Assembly (NCBI GenBank): GCA_945918315.1
Contig: CAMEIK010000074.1
Coordinates: 1 to 6,029, forward strand
Reading direction: 5' to 3'
Source of the DNA: an uncultured Clostridia bacterium
GTDB taxonomy: Bacteria > Bacillota > Clostridia > Oscillospirales > Oscillospiraceae
Length of the DNA: 6,029 nt
Under the pieces are notes generated by a model. The model saw only the letters and a program-made list of their open reading frames with translations. It was not told where the DNA came from and made no database searches. Of this stretch, positions 1 to 6,029 are shown piece by piece (the stretch's first letter is position 1; each line of letters starts with the position of its first letter). Position numbers and translations under genes: made by a program.

Positions 1-1062
1 CCCTGTTCCTCCTTCCCCGGCAAGCTGACCCAGGTGCTGTACCACCGGTATCAGGCCGGCAAGAAGGGCATCCTGATGCTGGCCTGCGAGCTCATCGACA
101 ACAACGGCAAGGAGCTGCTCAAGTGCGTCAACCAGTACATTGACCAGTGGGGTCTGGAGGATGCCTTCCGGAAGTATGTCAATGAAGACTGCACCTTCTG
201 CGGCTCTCTGGTGGACCGGATTGTTCCCGGCCGGATCCGTGACCCCAAGGAGGTGGCGGAGCTGGAGCAGAAGCACGGCTACGCCGATCCCCTGCTGGAC
301 GTGGGTGAAGTCTTCGGCCTGTGGGTCATTGAGGGCGATCCCGCTCTGAACGATGTTCTGCCCTTCCGCAAGGCGGGCCTGGAAGACAAGGTCTTCGTCA
401 CTCCCGACATGACCCCCTACAAGAAGCGGAAGGTCCGCATCCTCAACGGCGCCCACACCGGCTTTGTTCTGGGCGCCTACCTTGCCGGTCACGACATCGT
501 CCGGGAGTGCATGAACGACCCCGTTGTCCTGGGTTACATGAACAAGATGCTGCTGGAGGAGATCGTGCCCATCCTGCCCCTGGACCAGGAGGACTGCCGC
601 AATTTTGCCGCCGCCGTCCAGGACCGGTTCAATAACCCCTTTGTCAACCACGAGCTCATGTCCATCTCCCTGAACTCCACCTCCAAATGGCGGGCAAGAA
701 ATATGCCCAGCTTCCTGGAGTACATTGAAAAGACCGGCAAGCTGCCCAAGTGCCTCACCATGAGCTTTGCCGCCTACATTGCCTTCTTCTCCAGTGACAT
801 TCAGGAGCTGACCGACGCCGGCCTGGTCTGCCGCCGTCCCAAGGGCAACACCTATGTCTGCTCCGATGACCGCTGGGCCCTGGAATTCTACTGGGAGCAC
901 CGGGGCGACACCCCCGCGGAGCTGGTCCACGCCGTGATGACCAACCAGCAGATGTGGGGCCAGGACCTGACCGCCATCCCCGGCTTCGAGGCCGCCACTG
1001 TGGAGAACCTGACTCTCATCCGGGAGAAGGGCGCCAAGGCCGCCTACGCCGCCTGTCTGTAA
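1..1062 (+). CDS. uxaB: Tagaturonate reductase (altronate oxidoreductase), 5'-truncated by window edge
   Basis: This enzyme reduces D-tagaturonate to D-altronate with NADH in the cytoplasm, the second step of galacturonate breakdown. The reading frame is open from base 1, so the gene begins before the window. A GTG at 34 lies inside conserved sequence and is not the real start. 353 residues are visible; compared with the roughly 480-residue E. coli UxaB as I remember it, about 140 residues (most of the N-terminal Rossmann NAD domain) are missing. The visible part follows UxaB closely: CELIDNNG near 82-105, LVDRIVPG near 208-231, and a C-terminal WGQDLTAIPGF. The polyol-dehydrogenase catalytic pattern K-x4-N-x2-H is intact, with Lys at 430-432, Asn at 445-447 and His at 454-456. 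The paralogue UxuB (fructuronate reductase) is less likely given the match to UxaB and the adjacent uxaA. Only 12 bases separate it from uxaA, so they share an operon. Confidence 0.93.
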   Translation, partial: PCSSFPGKLTQVLYHRYQAGKKGILMLACELIDNNGKELLKCVNQYIDQWGLEDAFRKYVNEDCTFCGSLVDRIVPGRIRDPKEVAELEQKHGYADPLLDVGEVFGLWVIEGDPALNDVLPFRKAGLEDKVFVTPDMTPYKKRKVRILNGAHTGFVLGAYLAGHDIVRECMNDPVVLGYMNKMLLEEIVPILPLDQEDCRNFAAAVQDRFNNPFVNHELMSISLNSTSKWRARNMPSFLEYIEKTGKLPKCLTMSFAAYIAFFSSDIQELTDAGLVCRRPKGNTYVCSDDRWALEFYWEHRGDTPAELVHAVMTNQQMWGQDLTAIPGFEAATVENLTLIREKGAKAAYAACL

Positions 1063-1074
1063 CAGGAGGGGCCC

Positions 1075-2547
1075 ATGCCTGATTGTATCCGCATCCACCC
1101 CAGGGACAATGTGGCGGTTACCCTCCGCCCCGTTGCCCGGGGCACCGTCTTTCAGGGTGTAACGGCTCTGGAGGACATCCCCCAGGGACATAAAATGGCC
1201 CTGGCCGCCGTAAACGCCGGGGAAAATGTTGTCAAGTACGGCTTTGCCATCGGTCACGCCACCGCCGACCTCGTGCCCGGCATGTGGGTGCATACCCACA
1301 ACATGGTGACGAACCTCTCCGGCGAGGTGGCGTATACCTATCACCCCAATGTCCATCCCGTAGCCCGGCGGGAAGCCGCCGCCTTCCAGGGCTACCTCCG
1401 TACCGACGGAAGGGCGGGCATCCGCAATGAGATCTGGATCATCCCCACGGTGGGCTGTGTCAACGATGTGGCCAAGGCCCTGGTCCAGGAAAATCAGGAT
1501 CTGGTCACCGGCTCCATCGACGGGCTCTACACCTTCCCCCACCCCTTTGGCTGCTCCCAGACCGGCGCGGACCACGCCCAGACCCGGAAGCTCCTGGCCG
1601 CCCTCACCCGACATCCCAACGCCGGCGCCGTGCTGGTGCTGAGCCTGGGCTGCGAAAACCTGACCCGGGAGCAGTTCCTGGCGGAACTGGGCCCCTATGA
1701 CCCGGAGCGGGTGAAATTCCTCACCTGCCAGGAGGTCCCGGACGAACTGGAAGCCGGCCGAGTTCTTTTGGAGCAGTGCGCCGCCTACGCCGGGCAGTTC
1801 CACAGGCAGCCCATCCCCGCCTCCAAGCTGGTGGTGGGCATGAAGTGCGGCGGCTCCGACGGTCTGTCCGGCATTACCGCCAACCCCGTAGTAGGAAGGT
1901 TTTCCGATATGCTCGTAGGCATGGGCGGCTCCACGGTGCTCACCGAGGTGCCGGAAATGTTCGGTGCCGAGGGCTTCCTCATGGACCGCTGTCGGAACCG
2001 GGAGGTTTTTGAAAAGGCCGTGGCCATGATCAACGGCTTCAAGAACTACTTCATCCGCCATGGCGAGGTAGTCTACGACAACCCCAGCCCCGGCAACAAG
2101 CAGGGCGGCATCACCACCCTGGAGGACAAGTCCTGCGGCTGTGTCCAGAAGGGCGGCTCCGCCCCCATCATGGATGTCATCGGCTACGGCGAGCCGGTGG
2201 TCACCCAGGGCCTCAATATGCTCAGCGGCCCCGGCAATGACCTGGTGTCCGCCACCGCCCTGACCGCCGCCGGCGCGCAGCTGATTCTCTTTACCACCGG
2301 ACGGGGTACCCCCTTCGGCGCTCCCGCGCCCACGGTGAAAATCGCCACCAACACCCCGCTGGCGGAGAAGAAACGGAACTGGATCGACTTTAACGCCGGT
2401 GTGGTCGCCGACGGAAAGGCCACTCTGGACGAAGCCGCCGAAGCGCTGATGGCCCTGGTGCTGGAGGTTTCCTCCGGCAAGCAGACCCGGACCGAGGAAA
2501 AGGGCTTCCGGGAGATCTCCATTTTCAAAGACGGCGTTGTGCTGTAA
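1075..2547 (+). CDS. uxaA: Altronate dehydratase
   Basis: This enzyme dehydrates D-altronate to 2-keto-3-deoxy-D-gluconate, the third step of galacturonate catabolism. The protein has 490 residues, the usual full length, with both expected parts in one chain. The first is an N-terminal SAF domain (about residues 10-76, with GHKMALA at 38-44 and HTHN at 73-76). The second is the catalytic UxaA/GarD domain from about residue 105 on. Family motifs visible are RTDGRAGIRNE (109-119), TVGCVN (125-130), FGCSQTGADH (158-167), GCEN (192-195), KCGGSDGLSGITANPVVG (257-274) and KSCGCVQKGG (352-361). The conserved cysteines 128, 160, 193, 258, 354 and 356 fit a metal-dependent, thiol-sensitive dehydratase; E. 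coli UxaA is known to need Fe2+ or Mn2+. Galactarate dehydratase GarD is related, but the uxaB and uxaC neighbours favour altronate. The ATG at 1075 is preceded by AGGAGGGG at 1064-1071, five bases after the AGGAGG core. Confidence 0.95.
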   Translation: MPDCIRIHPRDNVAVTLRPVARGTVFQGVTALEDIPQGHKMALAAVNAGENVVKYGFAIGHATADLVPGMWVHTHNMVTNLSGEVAYTYHPNVHPVARREAAAFQGYLRTDGRAGIRNEIWIIPTVGCVNDVAKALVQENQDLVTGSIDGLYTFPHPFGCSQTGADHAQTRKLLAALTRHPNAGAVLVLSLGCENLTREQFLAELGPYDPERVKFLTCQEVPDELEAGRVLLEQCAAYAGQFHRQPIPASKLVVGMKCGGSDGLSGITANPVVGRFSDMLVGMGGSTVLTEVPEMFGAEGFLMDRCRNREVFEKAVAMINGFKNYFIRHGEVVYDNPSPGNKQGGITTLEDKSCGCVQKGGSAPIMDVIGYGEPVVTQGLNMLSGPGNDLVSATALTAAGAQLILFTTGRGTPFGAPAPTVKIATNTPLAEKKRNWIDFNAGVVADGKATLDEAAEALMALVLEVSSGKQTRTEEKGFREISIFKDGVVL

Positions 2548-2570
2548 TCCATTCAGGAGGGATACATCAA

Positions 2571-4004
2571 ATGAAGCAATTCATGGACAAGGATTTCCTG
2601 CTGGAAACCGAAACCGCGAAGCATCTGTTTCACGACTATGCCGAGCCCATGCCCCTGGTTGACTACCACTGCCACATTTCTCCCCGGGAGATCTACGAAA
2701 ACCGCCGGTTCAATGACCTGGTGGAGGTGTGGCTGGGCGGGCAGCAGCCCGACGGCTCCTACTTCGGCGACCACTATAAATGGCGGGTTATGCGCTCCGC
2801 CGGCGTCAGCGAAAGCTACATCACGGGAAACCAGCCCCCCATTGAGCGGCTGCGGAAGTTCTCCGAGGCTCTGGAGCTGGCCATCGGCAACCCCATGTAC
2901 CACTGGTGCAACCTGGAGCTGCGGAAGTTCTTCGGCTACGAGGGCTACCTGTCCCCCGCCACCGTGGACCAGGTGTGGGAGCTGACCGGCGAAAAGCTCC
3001 GCAATGACCCCAACCTCACCGTCCGGGGCCTCATCGAGCAGTCCAACGTTGCCTTCATCGGCACCACCGACGACCCCATCGACACCCTGGAGTGGCACGA
3101 GAAGATCGCCGCCGACGAAACCATAAAGTTCCAGGTCTGCCCCTCCTTCCGCCCGGACAAGGCCATCAATATCGCCAAGCCCGGCTTTGCCGCCTACATG
3201 GAAAAGCTGGCGGCCTCCGTGGGGAAGGACAAGCTCAGCACCGTCCCGGAGGTCTGTGACGCCCTGACCCGGCGGCTGGAGTTCTTCACCGCCCACGGCT
3301 GCCGGGCCAGCGACCACGGTCTTGACTACATTCCGTTCCGGCCCGTTACCCCCGAAGCCGCCGACGAGGCTCTGCGGAAGGCCCTTGCCGGTGAGGCAGT
3401 GACCCTGGAGGAGGCCGAGGGCTACCAGACCGCCGTTCTGCTCCACCTGGGCCGGGAGTACCACCGTCTGAACGTGGTCATGCAGCTGCATTACTCCTGC
3501 CTGCGGGGTGTCAACGAAGGCATGAACGCCCGGCTGGGCCCGGACACCGGCTTTGATATGATCGCCCAGAACACCTGCGGCGGCGACATTGCCCGGCTGC
3601 TGTCCGCTCTGGCCGCCCAGGGAAAATGCCCCAAGACCATCCTCTACTCCCTGAATCCTGCCGACAATCAGCAGCTTGATACCCTGCTTGGCTGCTTCCA
3701 GTCCGACGAGATTCCCGGAAAGCTTCAGCACGGCTCCGCCTGGTGGTTCAACGACACCAAATCCGGCATGGAGGAGCAGATGAAGTCCCTGGCAAACCTG
3801 TCGCTCCTGGGCACCTTTGTGGGCATGCTCACCGACTCCCGTTCCTTCCTGAGCTACGCCCGGCACGACTACTTCCGCCGGATCCTCTGCAACCTCATCG
3901 GCACCTGGGTGGAAAACGGCGAGTACCCCAACGACGAAGCCGCCCTCAAAAAGATCGTGGAGGGCGTCTGCTACCGCAACGCGGCCCGGTATTTTAACCT
4001 GTGA
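2571..4004 (+). CDS. uxaC: Glucuronate isomerase (uronate isomerase)
   Basis: This enzyme interconverts D-galacturonate and D-tagaturonate, and D-glucuronate and D-fructuronate, the first step of the hexuronate isomerase pathway. It is a cytoplasmic TIM-barrel member of the amidohydrolase superfamily. Its 477 residues are close to the usual 465-475. Visible hallmarks are the metal-binding HxH in VDYHCHISP (His33, His35), WLGGQQPDGSYFGDHYKW (54-71), IGTTDDP (163-169), a block around QLHYSCLRG (305-313), HGSAWWFND (387-395) and, most diagnostic, the block MLTDSRSFLSYARHDYFRR (419-437). The ATG at 2571 has AGGAGG at 2555-2560, ten bases upstream; Met5 is a weaker alternative start. The gap after uxaA is 23 bases with no terminator-like hairpin, so uxaC is probably the last gene of the uxaB-uxaA-uxaC transcript. 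The gene contains no in-frame TTA, CTA or TCA codon, which reflects strong codon bias. Confidence 0.97.
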   Translation: MKQFMDKDFLLETETAKHLFHDYAEPMPLVDYHCHISPREIYENRRFNDLVEVWLGGQQPDGSYFGDHYKWRVMRSAGVSESYITGNQPPIERLRKFSEALELAIGNPMYHWCNLELRKFFGYEGYLSPATVDQVWELTGEKLRNDPNLTVRGLIEQSNVAFIGTTDDPIDTLEWHEKIAADETIKFQVCPSFRPDKAINIAKPGFAAYMEKLAASVGKDKLSTVPEVCDALTRRLEFFTAHGCRASDHGLDYIPFRPVTPEAADEALRKALAGEAVTLEEAEGYQTAVLLHLGREYHRLNVVMQLHYSCLRGVNEGMNARLGPDTGFDMIAQNTCGGDIARLLSALAAQGKCPKTILYSLNPADNQQLDTLLGCFQSDEIPGKLQHGSAWWFNDTKSGMEEQMKSLANLSLLGTFVGMLTDSRSFLSYARHDYFRRILCNLIGTWVENGEYPNDEAALKKIVEGVCYRNAARYFNL

Positions 4005-4016
4005 TGTTCTGATTGC

Positions 4017-4064
4017 ATACGATAAAACGGCAGCGGCCCAAAAGGCTGCTGCCGTTTCGCGTAT
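4017..4064. terminator. Hairpin between convergent genes, probable bidirectional terminator
   Basis: The core stem pairs 4025-4038 with 4044-4057: 14 base pairs, including one G-U, around a five-base CAAAA loop. A further five pairs (4017-4021 with 4060-4064) extend it across a small 3x2 internal loop. The uxaC stop is 20 bases before the core stem and the oxidoreductase stop is 33 bases beyond it. Reading the minus strand, the stem ends in TTTTAT; reading the plus strand it ends in TTT followed by CGCG. The U-tract is therefore short both ways and slightly better for the minus-strand operon. Nothing else is recognisable in the 86-base gap. Confidence 0.75.
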
Positions 4065-4090
4065 CATGCAGGCTCCTATTCGCTTGCGTG

Positions 4091-5065
4091 TTATTCTTCC
4101 TCGGGATAGGAAACGCCCCAGCTCTTTCGGAACCGGGTCATCAGGTCCATCACATCCTCCGTAAGGTTCAGATACATGGATTCCGGCTCCCCGGCAATGG
4201 CCCGTTCCATATCGGCAATCTCATACAGCAGGGCATCCTGGCAGTCTCCGGCCCGGAGAACCTCCGTCTTTCCGGAATCCGCCCAGGTGATGTTTGCCTC
4301 CGTGGCTCTGGGATATTCCAATATTTCAAGGAAGCCCTTTTCGCAGGACACCACGCCCCGCTTGGGCTGTTTCGAGCGCAGGGACAGCATGACCGTGGCC
4401 ATCTGGCCCTCTTGGTTTGTCAGCAGCATCCCGGCCTGTTCATCCACCCCCGTAGGCGCTGTCTTCACCTGGGACAGAAGGCGCTCCGGCTTGGAATCCA
4501 GAAACCAGCGGACAAAGGAAAGGGCGTATACTCCAATATCCAGCATAGCGCCCCCCGCCAGGCTCCGGTTAAAAAACCGGTTACCCATGTCATATTCCTT
4601 GAAGCTGCCGAAATTCATGGTCACAAGGTTCACCCGGCCCAGCTTCCCGGAGGCAAGAAGCTCCCGGAGCTCCCTGTAAAGAGGCATGTGGTAAATGGTC
4701 TGGGCCTCCGCCAGCACCAGGCCCTTTTCCCTTGCCAGAGCGACCGCCTCCGAAAGCTCCCCGCTGTTCAGGGTAATGGCCTTTTCCGCCAGAACATGCT
4801 TGCCGCTTTCCAGCGCTTTCATGATATAGCCAAAGTGGGTATTGTGGGGCGTGGCGATATACACCGCGTCCACCTCCGGGTCGGTGAGCATGGCATCGCT
4901 GTCTGTATAGACCTTTGCAATCCGGTACTTTTCCCCGAAGGCTGCTCCCTTTTCCCGGCTTCTGCTGGCTACGGCATAGAAATGCCGTCCGTTTCTTTCC
5001 AGGGTCCGGGCCATCTCATTGGCGATGGTTCCCGTTCCCACCAGGGCCCAGCGAATGTCTTTCAT
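4091..5065 (-). CDS. Gfo/Idh/MocA family NAD(P)-dependent oxidoreductase
   Basis: A cytoplasmic dehydrogenase of 324 residues, a typical family length; the substrate is unknown but in this family is usually a sugar, sugar acid, inositol or diol. Numbering from the ATG at 5065, the N-terminal Rossmann fold carries the nucleotide-binding motif VGTGTIA (9-15), then a likely second strand ending AVASRS (31-36) and the conserved YIATPHNTHF (69-78). AEKAI (93-97) replaces the common EKP motif with Glu94-Lys95-Ala96. The C-terminal domain has GGAMLDIGVY (171-180), where Tyr180 sits at the position often filled by His. This Lys95/Tyr180 pair resembles dimeric dihydrodiol dehydrogenases. A GTG at 5074 in the same frame would add three residues, but it lies inside the ribosome binding site, so the ATG is preferred. 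The gene follows the alpha/beta hydrolase by 13 bases. The specific reaction cannot be assigned. Confidence 0.9.
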   Translation of the reverse strand: MKDIRWALVGTGTIANEMARTLERNGRHFYAVASRSREKGAAFGEKYRIAKVYTDSDAMLTDPEVDAVYIATPHNTHFGYIMKALESGKHVLAEKAITLNSGELSEAVALAREKGLVLAEAQTIYHMPLYRELRELLASGKLGRVNLVTMNFGSFKEYDMGNRFFNRSLAGGAMLDIGVYALSFVRWFLDSKPERLLSQVKTAPTGVDEQAGMLLTNQEGQMATVMLSLRSKQPKRGVVSCEKGFLEILEYPRATEANITWADSGKTEVLRAGDCQDALLYEIADMERAIAGEPESMYLNLTEDVMDLMTRFRKSWGVSYPEEE

Positions 5066-5071
5066 CCAAAG

Positions 5072-5080
5072 CACCTCCCT
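5072..5080 (-). promoter_or_regulatory. Ribosome binding site that fixes the oxidoreductase start and overlaps the upstream stop
   Basis: On the minus strand, AGGGAGGTG occupies 5080 down to 5072, and its GGAGG core ends eight bases before the ATG at 5065. Its first two bases (5080, 5079) are also the last two bases of the hydrolase TAG stop (5081-5079). The GTG at its 3' end (5074-5072) is an in-frame potential start but is more simply part of the Shine-Dalgarno sequence. Ribosomes finishing the hydrolase would arrive directly at this site, which suggests translational coupling. Confidence 0.8.
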
Positions 5081-6029
5081 ATCCTATCTGCACTTCCTGG
5101 TTCATAACCCCAATATCCCCCAGGAACCCCCGGACGGCGGCCCGGTAGGTATCGGGGGCCACCACAAAGGATATGGCATGGGGCGCCCCGGGAACGATCA
5201 CCATCGTTTTGGGGGCGGCGCAGACATCGTAATCCTTCCTGGTCATCCAGCAGGGTACAAACCGGTCCTCATCCCCGTGGATGAACAGTACCGGCACGGT
5301 GCACTTTTCCATAGCCGTCTCGGCGCTGGCCGCTTCCACATCGAAGCCGCCAAAGATGCGTCCGCCCAGCCGGATCAGCGGGTAGGTGGGCCACTTGGGA
5401 TAGCCCACATCCGTCATCACCTGAATCAGAATCTCCCTGGGAGAATTGTAGCCGCAGTCGGCAATGATGCCCTTGACGTTCGCCGGCAGATCCAGTCCCG
5501 CCGCCATCATCACCGTGGCCGCCCCCATGGAAACGCCGTAGAGGACCACGGGGGTGTCCTCCCCGAACCGCTGCCGGACATAGTTCACCCAGTCCAGGCA
5601 GTCCCGCCGCTCCAGGACACCGAAGGTCAGGTATTTCCCCTGGCTTTTTCCATGGGCCCGCTCATCGATCAGCAGCACGTTGCAGCCGTATTCCAGGGCC
5701 AGAGGCAGACCAACGCAGAAGTCCCGGAGGGGGCTTCCCCGGTAGCCGTGAAACTGGATCTGCACCGGCGCCCCGGGGGCCGTCTCATAATACCTGCCGA
5801 ACAGCTCCAGACCATCGGACGAGCGGATCCGGACCTCCTCATAGGGAATCGCGTCAGCCGTGTCAACGGCGGCGAGGAGCTTTTCCCGATAGGGAACATA
5901 CTGAGGGTCCGTGTCCGGCTTCCTGGGATCGATCCTGTCCCTGTCCACGGAATAAACCAGCCGGCAGCATATGTAGGACGCCAGAACCACCAGTCCCGCC
6001 GCCACCGCCAGCGCTGCCGGAATCCAAAA
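5079..6029 (-). CDS. Membrane-anchored alpha/beta hydrolase (COG1073-like), 5' end beyond the window
   Basis: A serine hydrolase whose substrate is unknown. The frame stays open to the right edge, adding eight residues (FWIPAALA) before a GTG at 6005. That GTG lies within a continuous hydrophobic segment (about 5952-6029) and is unlikely to be the start; a few N-terminal residues are probably missing. The segment looks like an uncleaved N-terminal anchor, which would place the catalytic domain outside the membrane. Numbering from the GTG, the fold shows the oxyanion-hole stretch QFHGYRGSP (84-92), LLIDERAHGKS (111-121), the nucleophile elbow GVSMGA (157-162) with Ser159, the acid in HGDEDRFVP (243-251, probably Asp247), and the catalytic His276 in PGAPHAIS. 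The triad is complete. The general layout matches the YqkD-type family of Firmicutes; esterase or acyl-hydrolase activity is possible but not shown. It is the upstream gene of an operon with the oxidoreductase. Confidence 0.85.
   Translation of the reverse strand, partial: FWIPAALAVAAGLVVLASYICCRLVYSVDRDRIDPRKPDTDPQYVPYREKLLAAVDTADAIPYEEVRIRSSDGLELFGRYYETAPGAPVQIQFHGYRGSPLRDFCVGLPLALEYGCNVLLIDERAHGKSQGKYLTFGVLERRDCLDWVNYVRQRFGEDTPVVLYGVSMGAATVMMAAGLDLPANVKGIIADCGYNSPREILIQVMTDVGYPKWPTYPLIRLGGRIFGGFDVEAASAETAMEKCTVPVLFIHGDEDRFVPCWMTRKDYDVCAAPKTMVIVPGAPHAISFVVAPDTYRAAVRGFLGDIGVMNQEVQIG

Noticed and set aside
34..36. A GTG at 34 as the start of uxaB.
   Set aside because: The frame is open from base 1 and the preceding codons (PCSSFPGKLTQ) match the conserved UxaB stretch that leads into this position, so the gene starts before the window.
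1063..1074. Possible promoter or regulatory site between uxaB and uxaA, and likewise at 2548-2570 between uxaA and uxaC.
   Set aside because: The gaps are 12 and 23 bases and hold only ribosome binding sites; there is no room for, or sign of, a promoter or operator.
2184..2552. A 122-codon minus-strand open frame opposite the 3' end of uxaA.
   Set aside because: It lies entirely over conserved uxaA sequence apart from its last bases, is rich in Ser, Pro and Arg as typical shadows are, and has no recognisable domain.
2553..4067. A 504-codon minus-strand open frame covering all of uxaC.
   Set aside because: It is codon-aligned with the highly recognisable uxaC, its translation is low-complexity (rich in Gly, Val, Leu, Gln and His) with no family resemblance, and it is explained by the lack of TTA, CTA and TCA codons in uxaC.
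5066..5074. A GTG start at 5074 giving the oxidoreductase three more residues (MLW).
   Set aside because: That GTG is the end of the AGGGAGGTG ribosome binding site, whose spacing suits the ATG at 5065.
4013..5107. A 364-codon plus-strand open frame downstream of uxaC, which might look like a fourth operon gene.
   Set aside because: It is the codon-aligned antisense of the oxidoreductase, reads straight through the terminator hairpin, has no good ribosome binding site, and its translation (rich in His, Pro, Arg and Gly) matches nothing I recognise.
1..6029. Search for a mobile element, CRISPR array, tRNA, riboswitch, direct-repeat array or defence system.
   Set aside because: No transposase, integrase, regularly spaced repeats, cloverleaf or long untranslated leader is seen; nearly every base lies in one of five metabolic genes with uniform composition.

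Overview
The window is GC-rich (roughly 60% by eye), with strong AGGAGG-type ribosome binding sites, tightly packed genes and very few AT-ending codons. Together with the uxaB-uxaA-uxaC layout, this suggests a high-GC member of the Clostridia (Firmicutes), for example a gut Oscillospiraceae relative. That placement is inference; there is no rRNA or other taxonomic marker here.

Positions 1-4004 (+ strand) hold three co-oriented, closely spaced genes of the isomerase pathway for hexuronate catabolism. They are the 3' three-quarters of uxaB (tagaturonate reductase, cut by the left edge), a complete uxaA (altronate dehydratase) and a complete uxaC (glucuronate/galacturonate isomerase). UxaC turns D-galacturonate into D-tagaturonate, UxaB reduces that to D-altronate, and UxaA dehydrates altronate to 2-keto-3-deoxygluconate (KDG). 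The window therefore encodes the full galacturonate-to-KDG conversion. The later KDG kinase and aldolase, the transporter, the regulator and the operon promoter are not in view. UxaC would also open the glucuronate branch, but no uxuA or uxuB is visible.

Positions 4005-4090 are an 86-base gap between converging genes. It contains a strong hairpin that probably ends transcription from one or both sides.

Positions 4091-6029 (- strand) hold a second operon running the other way: a membrane-anchored alpha/beta hydrolase (5' end beyond the right edge), then a Gfo/Idh/MocA-family NAD(P)-dependent oxidoreductase. The hydrolase stop codon overlaps the oxidoreductase's ribosome binding site, so the two are probably translationally coupled. 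Their substrates cannot be told from sequence, and they are not transcribed with the uxa genes.

I found no mobile element, CRISPR array, RNA gene, riboswitch or convincing new system. The region looks like ordinary metabolic chromosome. The points most worth a second look are the dihydrodiol-dehydrogenase-like active site of the oxidoreductase, the unassigned hydrolase-oxidoreductase pair, and the convergent terminator.
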